The translations under genes and the position numbers were made by a program. The notes under the pieces are model-generated. The model saw nothing but the letters and a program-made list of their open reading frames with translations, did no database searches and was not told the origin of the DNA. From Aquificaceae bacterium (GTDB taxonomy: Bacteria > Aquificota > Aquificia > Aquificales > Aquificaceae): DNA of 7,425 bases. This document shows, in pieces, positions 1-5,958 of the stretch (position 1 is its first letter; every line of letters begins with the position of its first letter). Location: positions 1 through 7,425 of the forward strand of contig WGFS01000164.1 of assembly GCA_015492115.1 (NCBI GenBank), written 5' to 3'.

Positions 1-138
1 GAAGTAGGTTCTCACGAGCCTCCTGCTCTCCCTCAGGAACTCAACGAGTCTCGTGTAGTCTATCTTTATGTTGAGATACCTAATCCCGTGGAAGAGATTG
101 GATCCGTCAATGAATATCATTAACCTCTCTTCGTTCAT
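1..138 (-). CDS. NYN-domain (PIN-like, DUF88/LabA-type) ribonuclease, N-terminal fragment
   Basis: Only the first 46 codons are inside the window; the gene continues past base 1. The reading begins MNEERLMIFIDGSNLFHG and continues with a Tyr-Leu-Asn-Ile-Lys-Ile-Asp-Tyr segment, then a helix with Leu-Val-Glu-Phe-Leu. The hydrophobic strand ending in Ile-Asp-Gly-Ser-Asn (Asp11, Asn14) is the hallmark first strand of NYN domains, which are PIN-fold, metal-dependent RNases; Asp11 would be a metal ligand. The ATG (138-136) overlaps the TGA stop of the upstream eRF1-like gene as ATGA, so the two are probably translationally coupled. I see no separate Shine-Dalgarno site. A second in-frame ATG, at codon 7, could also be the start. 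Known for the family: NYN proteins include LabA/DUF88 proteins and the Bacillus A-site mRNA endonuclease Rae1 (YacP). Which subfamily this belongs to cannot be judged from 46 residues. Confidence 0.72.
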   Translation of the reverse strand, partial: MNEERLMIFIDGSNLFHGIRYLNIKIDYTRLVEFLRESRRLVRTYF

Positions 139-1358
139 AGGCTAAATCTAAGGAAGGCGGCGAGCCCGTCCACCTTCTTCTGTAGCTCCCTGTCAACCAC
201 GACCTCAACGCTCGCCTTCTGCTCGAGAGCCTCCTCTATGACCTCGTCCACTATATCCTCTACCTCAAGGGGTTTCTCACCCTCGAGAGGACACTCGGGC
301 TTCAGGGAGACGAGGTGGGTCTGAGGACAGAGGTACCCGGGCTTCTCAAAGTCCTCGGGAATCAGAACGGTCCTCACGTTCCCCATCGCGAGCATCTCCA
401 GAACCCTTGATGTTCCATTAACCGCAAGCCCTCTCCCTGTAAGCTCTTCAAGCTCGGAAATGAGTCGCTTCTCCTGCTCCCTGTCCTTCTCCCAGAGGAG
501 GTTTAGCACCTTCTCCCTTACCTCGGGGGGTTTCGCCTCAGAGGGGTTTATTTCTATGTAGCCCACGAGCCTCTCCCTGAGGTAGGTGTGGAGGTGGTTC
601 TCTATGTCCCTCAGTCCCTCCTCTATGAACCCCCCCACGACGAGCCTGTCAAACTTGTTAGCCTTCCAGTCCTCAAAAGCTGCGTCCGATGCGAGCTTGA
701 GAACCCTGTGCCACTCCTCCTGTATCCTCATGTGGAATCGCCACTCGCCGTAGGAGTGCTGGACCATGTTTGGGGCGGATCCCCTGGAGGGCATCTTGAG
801 CTGGAAGGTTCCCTCCGCTCCCTTTAGAGCCCCTCCTCCGCTGTGGAACCTGTGGGCTCGGGTAGCAAGGGGTTCTAAGAAGTCAACGTTCTCTGTTATG
901 CCCTCTATGTCCATGAGGAAGTACCTTATGTGCTTCCTGCTTACGAGGAGAACACCGACCCTTCCGAACTCCTCGTCTATCGCTGCTATCTCCCTTATGA
1001 GGGGATCGGGGGCAACCATGAGCCTGCTTCTGTAAACGTAGGGGAGCTTCACCACTTCAAAGAGTCCCTTACTTGAACAGGAGAATATCGCTATACCCCT
1101 GCATCCGTCCAGGTTTTTAGGTTCGGAGAGGAAGTCACCTATGACCTCAAAGTCTTTCTCGAGGGAGTCCAGAACTTCCTTTGGAAGATTCCTCTTGCCC
1201 AGCTCCCTTTTCTTCTCCTTTACCATGTCCTTGTATATCCTCAGGTACTTGTTGTCCTGTCTCTCTTCTGGTCTCAGGTGCAGGTAGAGGGATGTGACGA
1301 GCGTTCCCTCGGGTCTGAAGCTGGCGAGCTTCTCCAGCGTATTTCTCAAGTTTGCCAT
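135..1358 (-). CDS. Bacterial eRF1-like protein (baeRF family), three-domain, no GGQ motif
   Basis: This 407-residue protein has the three-domain plan of eRF1/Pelota relatives. Residues about 15-130 form the N-terminal domain, with a typical SLYLHLRP strand near the start. Residues about 132-275 form an RNase H-like middle domain, with strand VGVLLVSRKHIRYF and a later VVGGF strand. Residues about 293-407 form the L7Ae-like third domain, with LAVNGTSRVLEMLAMG, an E-rich helix around 366-381, and a typical VDGLAAFLRF ending. The middle-domain loop that carries GGQ in true release factors reads VQHSYGEWRFHMR here (about 199-211), so the catalytic Gln is not obvious. Cys344 and Cys356 sit in the third domain, where other members have Cys pairs. 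In this family eRF1 relatives such as Vms1 act on peptidyl-tRNA in stalled ribosomes; ribosome binding by this protein is inference. It lies 31 bp after the coiled-coil gene and overlaps the NYN gene by 4 bp. A strong Shine-Dalgarno site fixes the ATG start. Confidence 0.8.
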   Translation of the reverse strand: MANLRNTLEKLASFRPEGTLVTSLYLHLRPEERQDNKYLRIYKDMVKEKKRELGKRNLPKEVLDSLEKDFEVIGDFLSEPKNLDGCRGIAIFSCSSKGLFEVVKLPYVYRSRLMVAPDPLIREIAAIDEEFGRVGVLLVSRKHIRYFLMDIEGITENVDFLEPLATRAHRFHSGGGALKGAEGTFQLKMPSRGSAPNMVQHSYGEWRFHMRIQEEWHRVLKLASDAAFEDWKANKFDRLVVGGFIEEGLRDIENHLHTYLRERLVGYIEINPSEAKPPEVREKVLNLLWEKDREQEKRLISELEELTGRGLAVNGTSRVLEMLAMGNVRTVLIPEDFEKPGYLCPQTHLVSLKPECPLEGEKPLEVEDIVDEVIEEALEQKASVEVVVDRELQKKVDGLAAFLRFSL

Positions 1359-1364
1359 CTACTT

Positions 1365-1370
1365 CCTCCT
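1365..1370 (-). promoter_or_regulatory. Shine-Dalgarno site of the eRF1-like gene
   Basis: The minus strand reads AGAGGAGGAAGTAG just before the ATG at 1358. The AGGAGG core lies 6 nt from the start codon. This supports the chosen start, and it shows that the eRF1-like gene initiates on its own although it lies only 31 bp behind the upstream gene. Confidence 0.75.
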
Positions 1371-1389
1371 CTGTATTCGCTTGTGTCGC

Positions 1390-2538
1390 TTAATCTATTT
1401 TACTCAAAACGTTCCTTATGTAACGCTCCTTCTCCTTGTCGTCTTCGGAGTCAAGGAGTCCCACCACCTCCCAGGAGCCGTTCTGCCTTCTCAGGTAAAC
1501 CCTACCCCCCGAGAAACGGAGCTTGTAGACGCTGGGGACTGTTGCGAGGGGCTCAACGTTCTCCTTCCCCTCTCTCTGGGAGAACCTGAGGAGCTCCTTC
1601 AGAAAGAGCCTCCTCTTCTGGACTGGAAGTTTTATAAGCTCTTCAACAGCCCTCTCTGTAAACCCAAGCCCCAGAAGGGAATGAAGGACTTCTCCAAGGA
1701 CCCCTTTCTTATCAGCCTCCTCTCTGCCTTCAAGACTGATCTCAAGTGTACCGACCTTTATCTTTAGCTTCTCAAGTTCCTTCTTGAGTTTGTCGTTCTC
1801 TTTTTTTAACTTCTCGCTCTCGTCCGCATACAGATCAACCAGCTCCTGAAGCTGTATTAGCTCTCTTATCAACCTCTTCCTCTCCTTCCTGAGGCTCTTG
1901 ATCTCTTCCTTCCCTCCCGCGGACTCGCTCTCCTCCCTCATCACCTCAAGGAGCTGGAACAGTTTGCGGTTAGCCTCAAGGAGTTTTGTCTCCTTCTCCT
2001 TATACTCTTTCAGCTCTTCCTGGAGCTTTTCCAGCTTGTCTTCAAGCTCCCTTCCCCTCTCCTCGGATACCTCCTCCTTTTTTTCCTTCTCGATCCTCTC
2101 TATCTCCTGCTGGAGAAGCTTTAAGTGAACTTCAACCTTTTCCCTCTCCCTCCTTACCCTGTCTATCTCCTTCAGGAGCTCCTCCCTCTCTCTATGAATT
2201 CTGCTTATAGCTTTCTCAGCTGGAGATTCAAAGAGAACCACGAGAGCAAAGGTAAATATGACCGGTGGAAGATCCTTCACAATTATCTCCAGATTTCCAA
2301 AGTAAACGCTTAAAGCGACTATCTGAACAAAGAAGAGGTAGCCCAGCCACTGGACAGCCTTGTGCCTCTCTCCGAAGAGCCAGCTTACGTAGAGTATGGA
2401 GTTGTAAGCCAGGACGAGGACTGTATTGTAGGCGTCCTGAGGAAAGAGTGGTATGGGCGACAAGCTGAAAGCGGTTATGTACCACAGGAGGAAGTTGTAC
2501 GAAACGATAAGGAAAAGTAAGGTTATAGCTCCCCTCAT
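1390..2538 (-). CDS. Membrane-anchored long coiled-coil protein with possible RelE-like C-terminal domain
   Basis: The protein has 382 residues and I recognise no named family for it as a whole. Four hydrophobic segments lie at about 4-26, 36-56, 62-80 and 86-105. They are followed by a charged heptad-rich coiled coil of about 160 residues (roughly 107-270), interrupted near 204-210 by SESAGGK. The C-terminal part (about 280-382) is globular. It has two short helices (TERAVEELIKLP and QKRRLFLKELLRF), then a beta-rich stretch, SVYKLRFSGGRVYLRRQNG and WEVVGLLDSEDDKEK, then a last helix. That order (helices, then a strand with xYxLR, then a second strand with RVY, then a hydrophobic strand) resembles RelE/HigB/ParE-fold toxins. 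The resemblance was judged by eye only. The protein is likely an inner-membrane protein with its coiled coil and tail in the cytoplasm. It is the first gene of the unit with the eRF1-like and NYN genes. The start has no Shine-Dalgarno site, and no in-frame upstream ATG, GTG or TTG lies between it and the divergent gene. Confidence 0.75.
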   Translation of the reverse strand: MRGAITLLFLIVSYNFLLWYITAFSLSPIPLFPQDAYNTVLVLAYNSILYVSWLFGERHKAVQWLGYLFFVQIVALSVYFGNLEIIVKDLPPVIFTFALVVLFESPAEKAISRIHREREELLKEIDRVRREREKVEVHLKLLQQEIERIEKEKKEEVSEERGRELEDKLEKLQEELKEYKEKETKLLEANRKLFQLLEVMREESESAGGKEEIKSLRKERKRLIRELIQLQELVDLYADESEKLKKENDKLKKELEKLKIKVGTLEISLEGREEADKKGVLGEVLHSLLGLGFTERAVEELIKLPVQKRRLFLKELLRFSQREGKENVEPLATVPSVYKLRFSGGRVYLRRQNGSWEVVGLLDSEDDKEKERYIRNVLSKID

Positions 2539-2556
2539 GAAGTAAAATTTAAACCC
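2539..2556. promoter_or_regulatory. 18-bp divergent spacer with overlapping -10-like AT boxes
   Basis: These 18 bases are all that separates two divergent start codons. The centre, TAAAATTTAAA, gives a -10-like TAAAAT toward the plus-strand gene (2543-2548) and TAAATT toward the minus-strand gene (2551-2546). Transcription starting about 7 nt beyond either box would begin at or next to the ATG. There is no Shine-Dalgarno site on either side, which fits leaderless messages. I see no good -35 box. If this is not a promoter, both promoters must lie inside the opposite coding region. Confidence 0.35.
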
Positions 2557-3090
2557 ATGAAGAGAGTTTTAATCCTCTTAGAGGAGCTTGTTGAGGACGT
2601 AGAGTTCATATACCCATACCTCCGCTTCAAGGAGGAGGGTTACGAGGTAATATCGTCAGCTCCATCCATGAGGGAATACAGGGGGAAGAAGGGAATGTCC
2701 TTCAAGCCAGACACAACCCTGAAGGACGTTATACATGAAAACTTTGACTGCGTCTTTATCCCGGGAGGTTATGCCCCCGACAGGCTCAGAAGGTACACGG
2801 AGGTACTGAGCCTCGTGAAGAGACACCACGACGAGGGCAAACTGGTCTGTGCGGTCTGCCATGGACCCTGGGTGCTCATATCCGCAAAGCTCGTAAGAGG
2901 CAGGAGAGTCACAGGTTTCATTGCAATAAAGGACGACCTCATAAACGCGGGTGCTGAGTACACAGGCGAGCCCATTGAGGCGGATAAGAACCTGATAACA
3001 GCTACAGATCCCAACTCCATGCTTGAGATGCTGAAGGTCATAATAAGAAAGCTCAACAAGATGGAGAGAAGTGAAGAGGCAAAAGAGTGA
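2557..3090 (+). CDS. DJ-1/PfpI superfamily protein (YhbO/PfpI-like)
   Basis: This is a single-domain class I glutamine amidotransferase-like protein of 177 residues, the usual length for PfpI and YhbO. It shows strand VLILLEELVEDVEFIYPYLRF at the N-terminus, IPGGYAPDRLR at 68-78, and the nucleophile elbow VCAVCHGPWVLISA at 97-110. Cys101 is the likely nucleophile and His102 its partner. FIAIKDDLINAGAEY at 121-135 is typical of the PfpI branch. The acidic residue that enters the active site from a neighbouring subunit is Asp75, where archaeal PfpI has Glu. Family members are described as proteases, glyoxalases or protein deglycases, so the substrate here is unknown. It is probably cytoplasmic and oligomeric. 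Its stop codon overlaps the GTG start of the metal-binding protein gene (GTGA), so it is the first gene of the zinc importer unit. No in-frame start lies upstream before a stop at 2518, so the ATG is forced even without a Shine-Dalgarno site. Confidence 0.88.
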   Translation: MKRVLILLEELVEDVEFIYPYLRFKEEGYEVISSAPSMREYRGKKGMSFKPDTTLKDVIHENFDCVFIPGGYAPDRLRRYTEVLSLVKRHHDEGKLVCAVCHGPWVLISAKLVRGRRVTGFIAIKDDLINAGAEYTGEPIEADKNLITATDPNSMLEMLKVIIRKLNKMERSEEAKE

Positions 3091-3932
3091 GTTCCCTGTT
3101 CATACTCCTCGTGCTACCGCTGATAGCCTTTGGGAGCGAGTTCGTCCTTGTCAGCGTATATCCTTTCTACGATGTGGTGAGAGAGCTCTCCGGTGGAAGG
3201 TTCAGGGTGGAGGTTCTGATACCACCGAGGGCTGACTACCATCTATACGAGCTATCCTCCCGGGAGGTCATAAAGCTCTCAAAGGCAAAGGTGGTGTTTG
3301 TAAGCGGTATCCCTCTGGGGGGCTGGGAAGAGAAGGTTGAGAAGATAGCGGGGGACAGGGCTGTACCTCTCGCAAAGAACCTGAAGTTGAGGAGATACGA
3401 CGGTCATGGGGAAGCGAGGTACGACCCTCACCTCTGGCTTTCACCAAAGAGGATGCTCGGGGTTGCAAGGAATGCGTACGAAGGACTCGTAAAGCATGAT
3501 CCTGAGGGGAAGGAGCTTTACAACGAGAATTTTGCAAAGTTGCTAAGCAAGTTAAAGAGCCTGGACAGAGAATTTGAGAGGGCTTTCAAAAACTGCAGGT
3601 ACAGGGTTCTTCCTGTAGTGCATCCAGCCCTGAGCTATCTGGCGGAAGACTACGGTCTCAACCAGCTCTCAATAGGAAGAGGTGGTGTGCATGGTGGCGT
3701 ATCACCCAGGGAGCTTGCAAGTTTTCTGAAAAATATGCGAAAACTTGGAATAGATTTCGTATTCAGCGTCTACGGGAGCAGGTCAAAGGTAGCCGATGTC
3801 CTTGAGAAGGAGTACGGTCTTCGCGTATATCGGCTGAACGTCAAGATAATACCACTTCCCCACAGAAGGGATTACTTCTCCATAATGAGATACAACCTAA
3901 AAGTGCTCAGGGAAGCCTTGGAATGTATGTGA
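3087..3932 (+). CDS. znuA: Periplasmic metal-binding protein of a zinc-type ABC importer (ZnuA/TroA family)
   Basis: The protein has 281 residues and is the substrate-binding component that captures a divalent metal outside the inner membrane. A short hydrophobic signal peptide spans about 1-16 (ending IAFG) with no lipobox Cys, so a soluble periplasmic protein is likely. The cluster A-I metal ligands are visible as three His: His52 in ADYHLYELS, His115 in YDPHLWLSP, and His179 in VVHPALSYLAEDYG. A His at the third site favours zinc over manganese, where Glu is usual. The fourth position, normally Asp in a VxxLDxL strand, is Asn251 (YRLNVKIIPL). The His-rich loop found in many zinc members is reduced to DGHGE (105-109). 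The ending, RRDYFSIMRYNLKVLREAL, is typical of the family. The gene starts at GTG inside the stop of the DJ-1-like gene and overlaps the ATPase gene by 10 bp, indicating coupled translation. Confidence 0.87.
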   Translation: MSSLFILLVLPLIAFGSEFVLVSVYPFYDVVRELSGGRFRVEVLIPPRADYHLYELSSREVIKLSKAKVVFVSGIPLGGWEEKVEKIAGDRAVPLAKNLKLRRYDGHGEARYDPHLWLSPKRMLGVARNAYEGLVKHDPEGKELYNENFAKLLSKLKSLDREFERAFKNCRYRVLPVVHPALSYLAEDYGLNQLSIGRGGVHGGVSPRELASFLKNMRKLGIDFVFSVYGSRSKVADVLEKEYGLRVYRLNVKIIPLPHRRDYFSIMRYNLKVLREALECM

Positions 3933-4621
3933 TAGAAGTTGAGGATCTTTACTTCTCTTACGATGGGAAGACAAACGTTCTGGAGGGCGTGAGCTTCAAG
4001 GTTGGAGAGGGAGAGTTTGTGGGTGTGGTGGGTCCAAACGGTGCAGGAAAGACGACCCTCTTCAAGCTTCTGCTCTCATTCCTGAAACCTCTCAGGGGGA
4101 GCGTGAAACTCTTTGGTAAGGACATCAGGCACTTCCGGGAGTGGGAGAGGATAGGTTACGTCCCACAGCGTCTGGGTGTTGAGCAGAACTTTCCTGCTAC
4201 GGTTAAAGAACTGTTATCTCTCGTCGCGGACAGGGAGAGAGCTAAAGAGATAGCGGAGTATCTCCACATTGACTTTTACATAGACCAGCAATTTTTAAAG
4301 CTCTCAGGGGGTCAGCAACAGCTGATCCTGCTTGGCATGGCTCTCGCCTCAAATCCTCAGCTCCTGCTTCTTGATGAACCTACCGCGGGGCTTGACATAC
4401 ACGCTCAGATGCACATAACCCATATACTCAGGGAGCTCTCCAGCAACGAGGGTAAAACGGTCTTCATGATATCCCATGACATAGGTCTGGTCCTTAAGAA
4501 CGCTGACAAGGTTCTGTGCCTAAACAGGAACGTTTACTATTATGGGGAGCCGGAAGGCTCCGTTGAAGTTATAGAGGAACTCTTTGGAATAAGCAGGGGT
4601 GTCAGGAATGGAACTCCTTAG
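3923..4621 (+). CDS. znuC: ATP-binding subunit of zinc-type ABC importer (ZnuC-like)
   Basis: This 232-residue ABC ATPase powers metal import at the cytoplasmic face. All nucleotide-binding motifs are intact: Walker A GPNGAGKTT (37-45), Q-loop Gln82 in YVPQR, signature LSGGQ (127-131), Walker B LLLLDEP (147-153), D-loop GLD (156-158) and H-loop His185 in ISHD. The sequence YVPQR followed by NFPATVKELL is characteristic of the ZnuC/MntB branch. The C-terminal stretch around 205-222 (YYYGEPEGSVEVIEELFG) also matches this branch. The ATG at 3923 overlaps the end of the binding protein gene by 10 bp, with GGGAAG 8 nt upstream as a plausible ribosome binding site; a GTG at 3929 is a weaker alternative. 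Zinc as substrate is inferred from the His ligands of the neighbouring binding protein. Confidence 0.92.
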   Translation: MYVIEVEDLYFSYDGKTNVLEGVSFKVGEGEFVGVVGPNGAGKTTLFKLLLSFLKPLRGSVKLFGKDIRHFREWERIGYVPQRLGVEQNFPATVKELLSLVADRERAKEIAEYLHIDFYIDQQFLKLSGGQQQLILLGMALASNPQLLLLDEPTAGLDIHAQMHITHILRELSSNEGKTVFMISHDIGLVLKNADKVLCLNRNVYYYGEPEGSVEVIEELFGISRGVRNGTP

Positions 4622-5408
4622 CTACGATTTCGTTCAGAGGGGAATACTCACAGGGCTAATGGTGGGTATATCCTCCGCCCTTGCAGGTGTGTTCCTCATA
4701 CTCAGGAGGATGGCTTTCTTGGGGGCAGGACTGTCTCACGCCGCCTTCGGAGGGATAGCCCTGAGCATGGTTCTGGGGGTCCAGCCCTTCCTCTTCACAG
4801 CATTCTTCACCCTTCTGGTTGGCAATCTGGTTCAGCTCGTTACGTCCCACAGACGCGTTCCGGGCGATGCGGCGATAGCTCTCGTGTTCTCGGGTGGTGT
4901 CGCCCTCGCGGTGCTGATACTCGGGTGGGTGAAGGGCTTTGGAGAGTACATCTTCGGATACCTCTTTGGAAACATACTCATGGTGACGCGAGAGGAGCTT
5001 CTTTTCACGTCTCTATCTTTCCTGATCGTTCTCATCTTCTTTTCTTTGTCTTACAAGCGCCTCGTTCTTCTCTCTTTCAGTGAGGAGCTCGCAAAACTCA
5101 AGGGCACGAACATAGCTCTGATGAACCACCTGCTCATATCCGTCTCCTCCCTAGTCATAGTTTTAGCCATAAAAGCGGTCGGGATCATACTCGCATCCTC
5201 AATGATAGTGATACCTTCCCTAACAGCCCTTCTAATAGGTCGCTCTTTCCTGAGCTCGGTGCTCATATCGGTAGGCGTGTCCGTCCTGTCCGTCCTTATG
5301 GGGATAGTCCTCGCCTTTTACTATGATCTGCCCCCGAGCGGAGCCACAGTGGGGGCAATGATACTTCTGTTCAGTCTGGCGTTCCTGAAAAAATCCCTGA
5401 GCTCTTAG
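4608..5408 (+). CDS. znuB: Membrane permease of zinc-type ABC importer (ZnuB-like, ABC-3 family)
   Basis: This is an integral inner-membrane protein of 266 residues with about eight hydrophobic segments, normal for ABC-3 permeases, which pair as dimers to form the metal channel. Recognisable parts are the N-terminal MELLSYDFVQRGILTGL, the conserved LRRMAFLGAGLSHAAFGGIAL region, GDAAIALVFSGGVALAVL, the LKGTN coupling loop, the AVGIILASSMIVIPSLTALL stretch, and a C-terminal DLPPSGATVGAM. I prefer the ATG at 4608 because it gives the usual family start and has AGGGG about 8-9 nt upstream. A GTG at 4599 would add three residues (MSG). The gene overlaps the ATPase gene by 14 bp and completes the operon. 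Its TAG stop interlocks with the stop of the convergent SlyD-like gene. Confidence 0.91.
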   Translation: MELLSYDFVQRGILTGLMVGISSALAGVFLILRRMAFLGAGLSHAAFGGIALSMVLGVQPFLFTAFFTLLVGNLVQLVTSHRRVPGDAAIALVFSGGVALAVLILGWVKGFGEYIFGYLFGNILMVTREELLFTSLSFLIVLIFFSLSYKRLVLLSFSEELAKLKGTNIALMNHLLISVSSLVIVLAIKAVGIILASSMIVIPSLTALLIGRSFLSSVLISVGVSVLSVLMGIVLAFYYDLPPSGATVGAMILLFSLAFLKKSLSS

Positions 5409-5418
5409 TGCTGAGCTC
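5388..5418 (-). terminator. Possible intrinsic terminator of the slyD-like gene
   Basis: Two GAGCTC hexamers (5399-5404 and 5413-5418) can pair into a 6-bp stem around an 8-nt loop that contains both interlocked stop codons. On the minus strand the stem is followed after 5 nt by a run of six T (5393-5388), which suits termination of the SlyD-like transcript. On the plus strand no T-run follows, so the importer operon has no matching signal here. GAGCTC is itself a palindrome and the stem is short, so this is only moderately supported. Confidence 0.35.
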
Positions 5419-5899
5419 CCCCTGGACCGTGGGCGTGCCTGTGAAGTATCTCGTCAGGTGAGGCTTCCCTCACATCCAGGACTTCCACCTCAAAGACGAG
5501 ATCTCTGCCTGCGAGAGGGTGGTTCATATCAACGGTAACCGTCTGGTCATCAAAGTCAACCACGACCATGTTTATCACCCTGCCCTCGGGGGTCTGTGCC
5601 TGAAGGGGCAGTCCCTTCTCAAGGGGAACGTTCTGGAAGTACTCACGGGGCGCTTTCTGAATCAGCTCGGGGTTTCTCGGTCCGTAAGCCTCCTCAGCGG
5701 GAACCTCTATGTCCTTTGTCTCCCCAGCACTCATACCGAGCATCCTGCTCTCAAGACCCGGGATTATCTCACCCGCTCCGACGAGGAAGGTTACAGGCTG
5801 TCCTCCCTCCTTGCTGGATTCAATAACACTTCCCGTCTCCTTATCCTTCAGCGTGTAATGGAAGGAGACGACGGTATTCTTCTCAACTGACTGTGACAT
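5405..5899 (-). CDS. slyD: SlyD-like FKBP-type peptidyl-prolyl cis-trans isomerase
   Basis: This 164-residue cytoplasmic folding helper has the SlyD architecture. The FKBP core is split: residues about 1-67 include VSFHYTLKDKETGSVIESS, FLVGAGEIIPGLESRMLGM and GETKDIEVPAEEAYG, and about 126-145 include NHPLAGRDLVFEVEVLDV. The chaperone insert-in-flap domain lies between them, roughly 70-125. The C-terminal tail ends HRHAHGPGGAQH, with His153, 155, 157 and 164. It is a short form of the metal-binding tail that gives SlyD proteins affinity for nickel, zinc and other metals. The protein catalyses proline isomerisation and binds unfolded chains; a role in metal delivery is possible but not shown. 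The gene has a clear Shine-Dalgarno site and promoter-like boxes, and it runs convergently into the metal importer permease with a 4-bp overlap. Confidence 0.92.
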   Translation of the reverse strand: MSQSVEKNTVVSFHYTLKDKETGSVIESSKEGGQPVTFLVGAGEIIPGLESRMLGMSAGETKDIEVPAEEAYGPRNPELIQKAPREYFQNVPLEKGLPLQAQTPEGRVINMVVVDFDDQTVTVDMNHPLAGRDLVFEVEVLDVREASPDEILHRHAHGPGGAQH

Positions 5900-5906
5900 G
5901 ATACAA

Positions 5907-5913
5907 CTCCTTT
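5907..5913 (-). promoter_or_regulatory. Shine-Dalgarno site of the slyD-like gene
   Basis: The minus strand reads AAAGGAG, ending 7 nt before the ATG at 5899. It supports the chosen start. Confidence 0.7.
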
Positions 5914-5930
5914 ATGGTTTGATTTTGTTC

Positions 5931-5958
5931 AATTTAGGGTTAATAGGCGGGCTGTCAA
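5931..5958 (-). promoter_or_regulatory. Sigma70-type promoter candidate for the slyD-like gene
   Basis: On the minus strand a perfect -35 TTGACA (5958-5953) is followed after 16 bp by TAAATT (5936-5931), a 4-of-6 match to the -10 consensus. Transcription would start near 5924, giving a leader of about 25 nt that includes the AAAGGAG site. It lies inside the 77-bp space shared with the divergent sirtuin gene. Confidence 0.45.

Noticed and set aside
1294..1767. Long plus-strand frame opposite the coiled-coil and eRF1-like genes
   Set aside because: It is a shadow frame. The minus-strand frames have coherent domains and a strong Shine-Dalgarno site, while this one has no family pattern.
2770..2790. 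Asp75 in the DJ-1-like protein as a lost active-site residue
   Set aside because: Asp in place of the PfpI Glu is common in the YhbO branch, and Cys101 and His102 are intact.
4599..4607. GTG start for the permease, adding three residues
   Set aside because: The ATG at 4608 gives the usual permease N-terminus and has a better spaced purine-rich site. The GTG remains possible and changes little.
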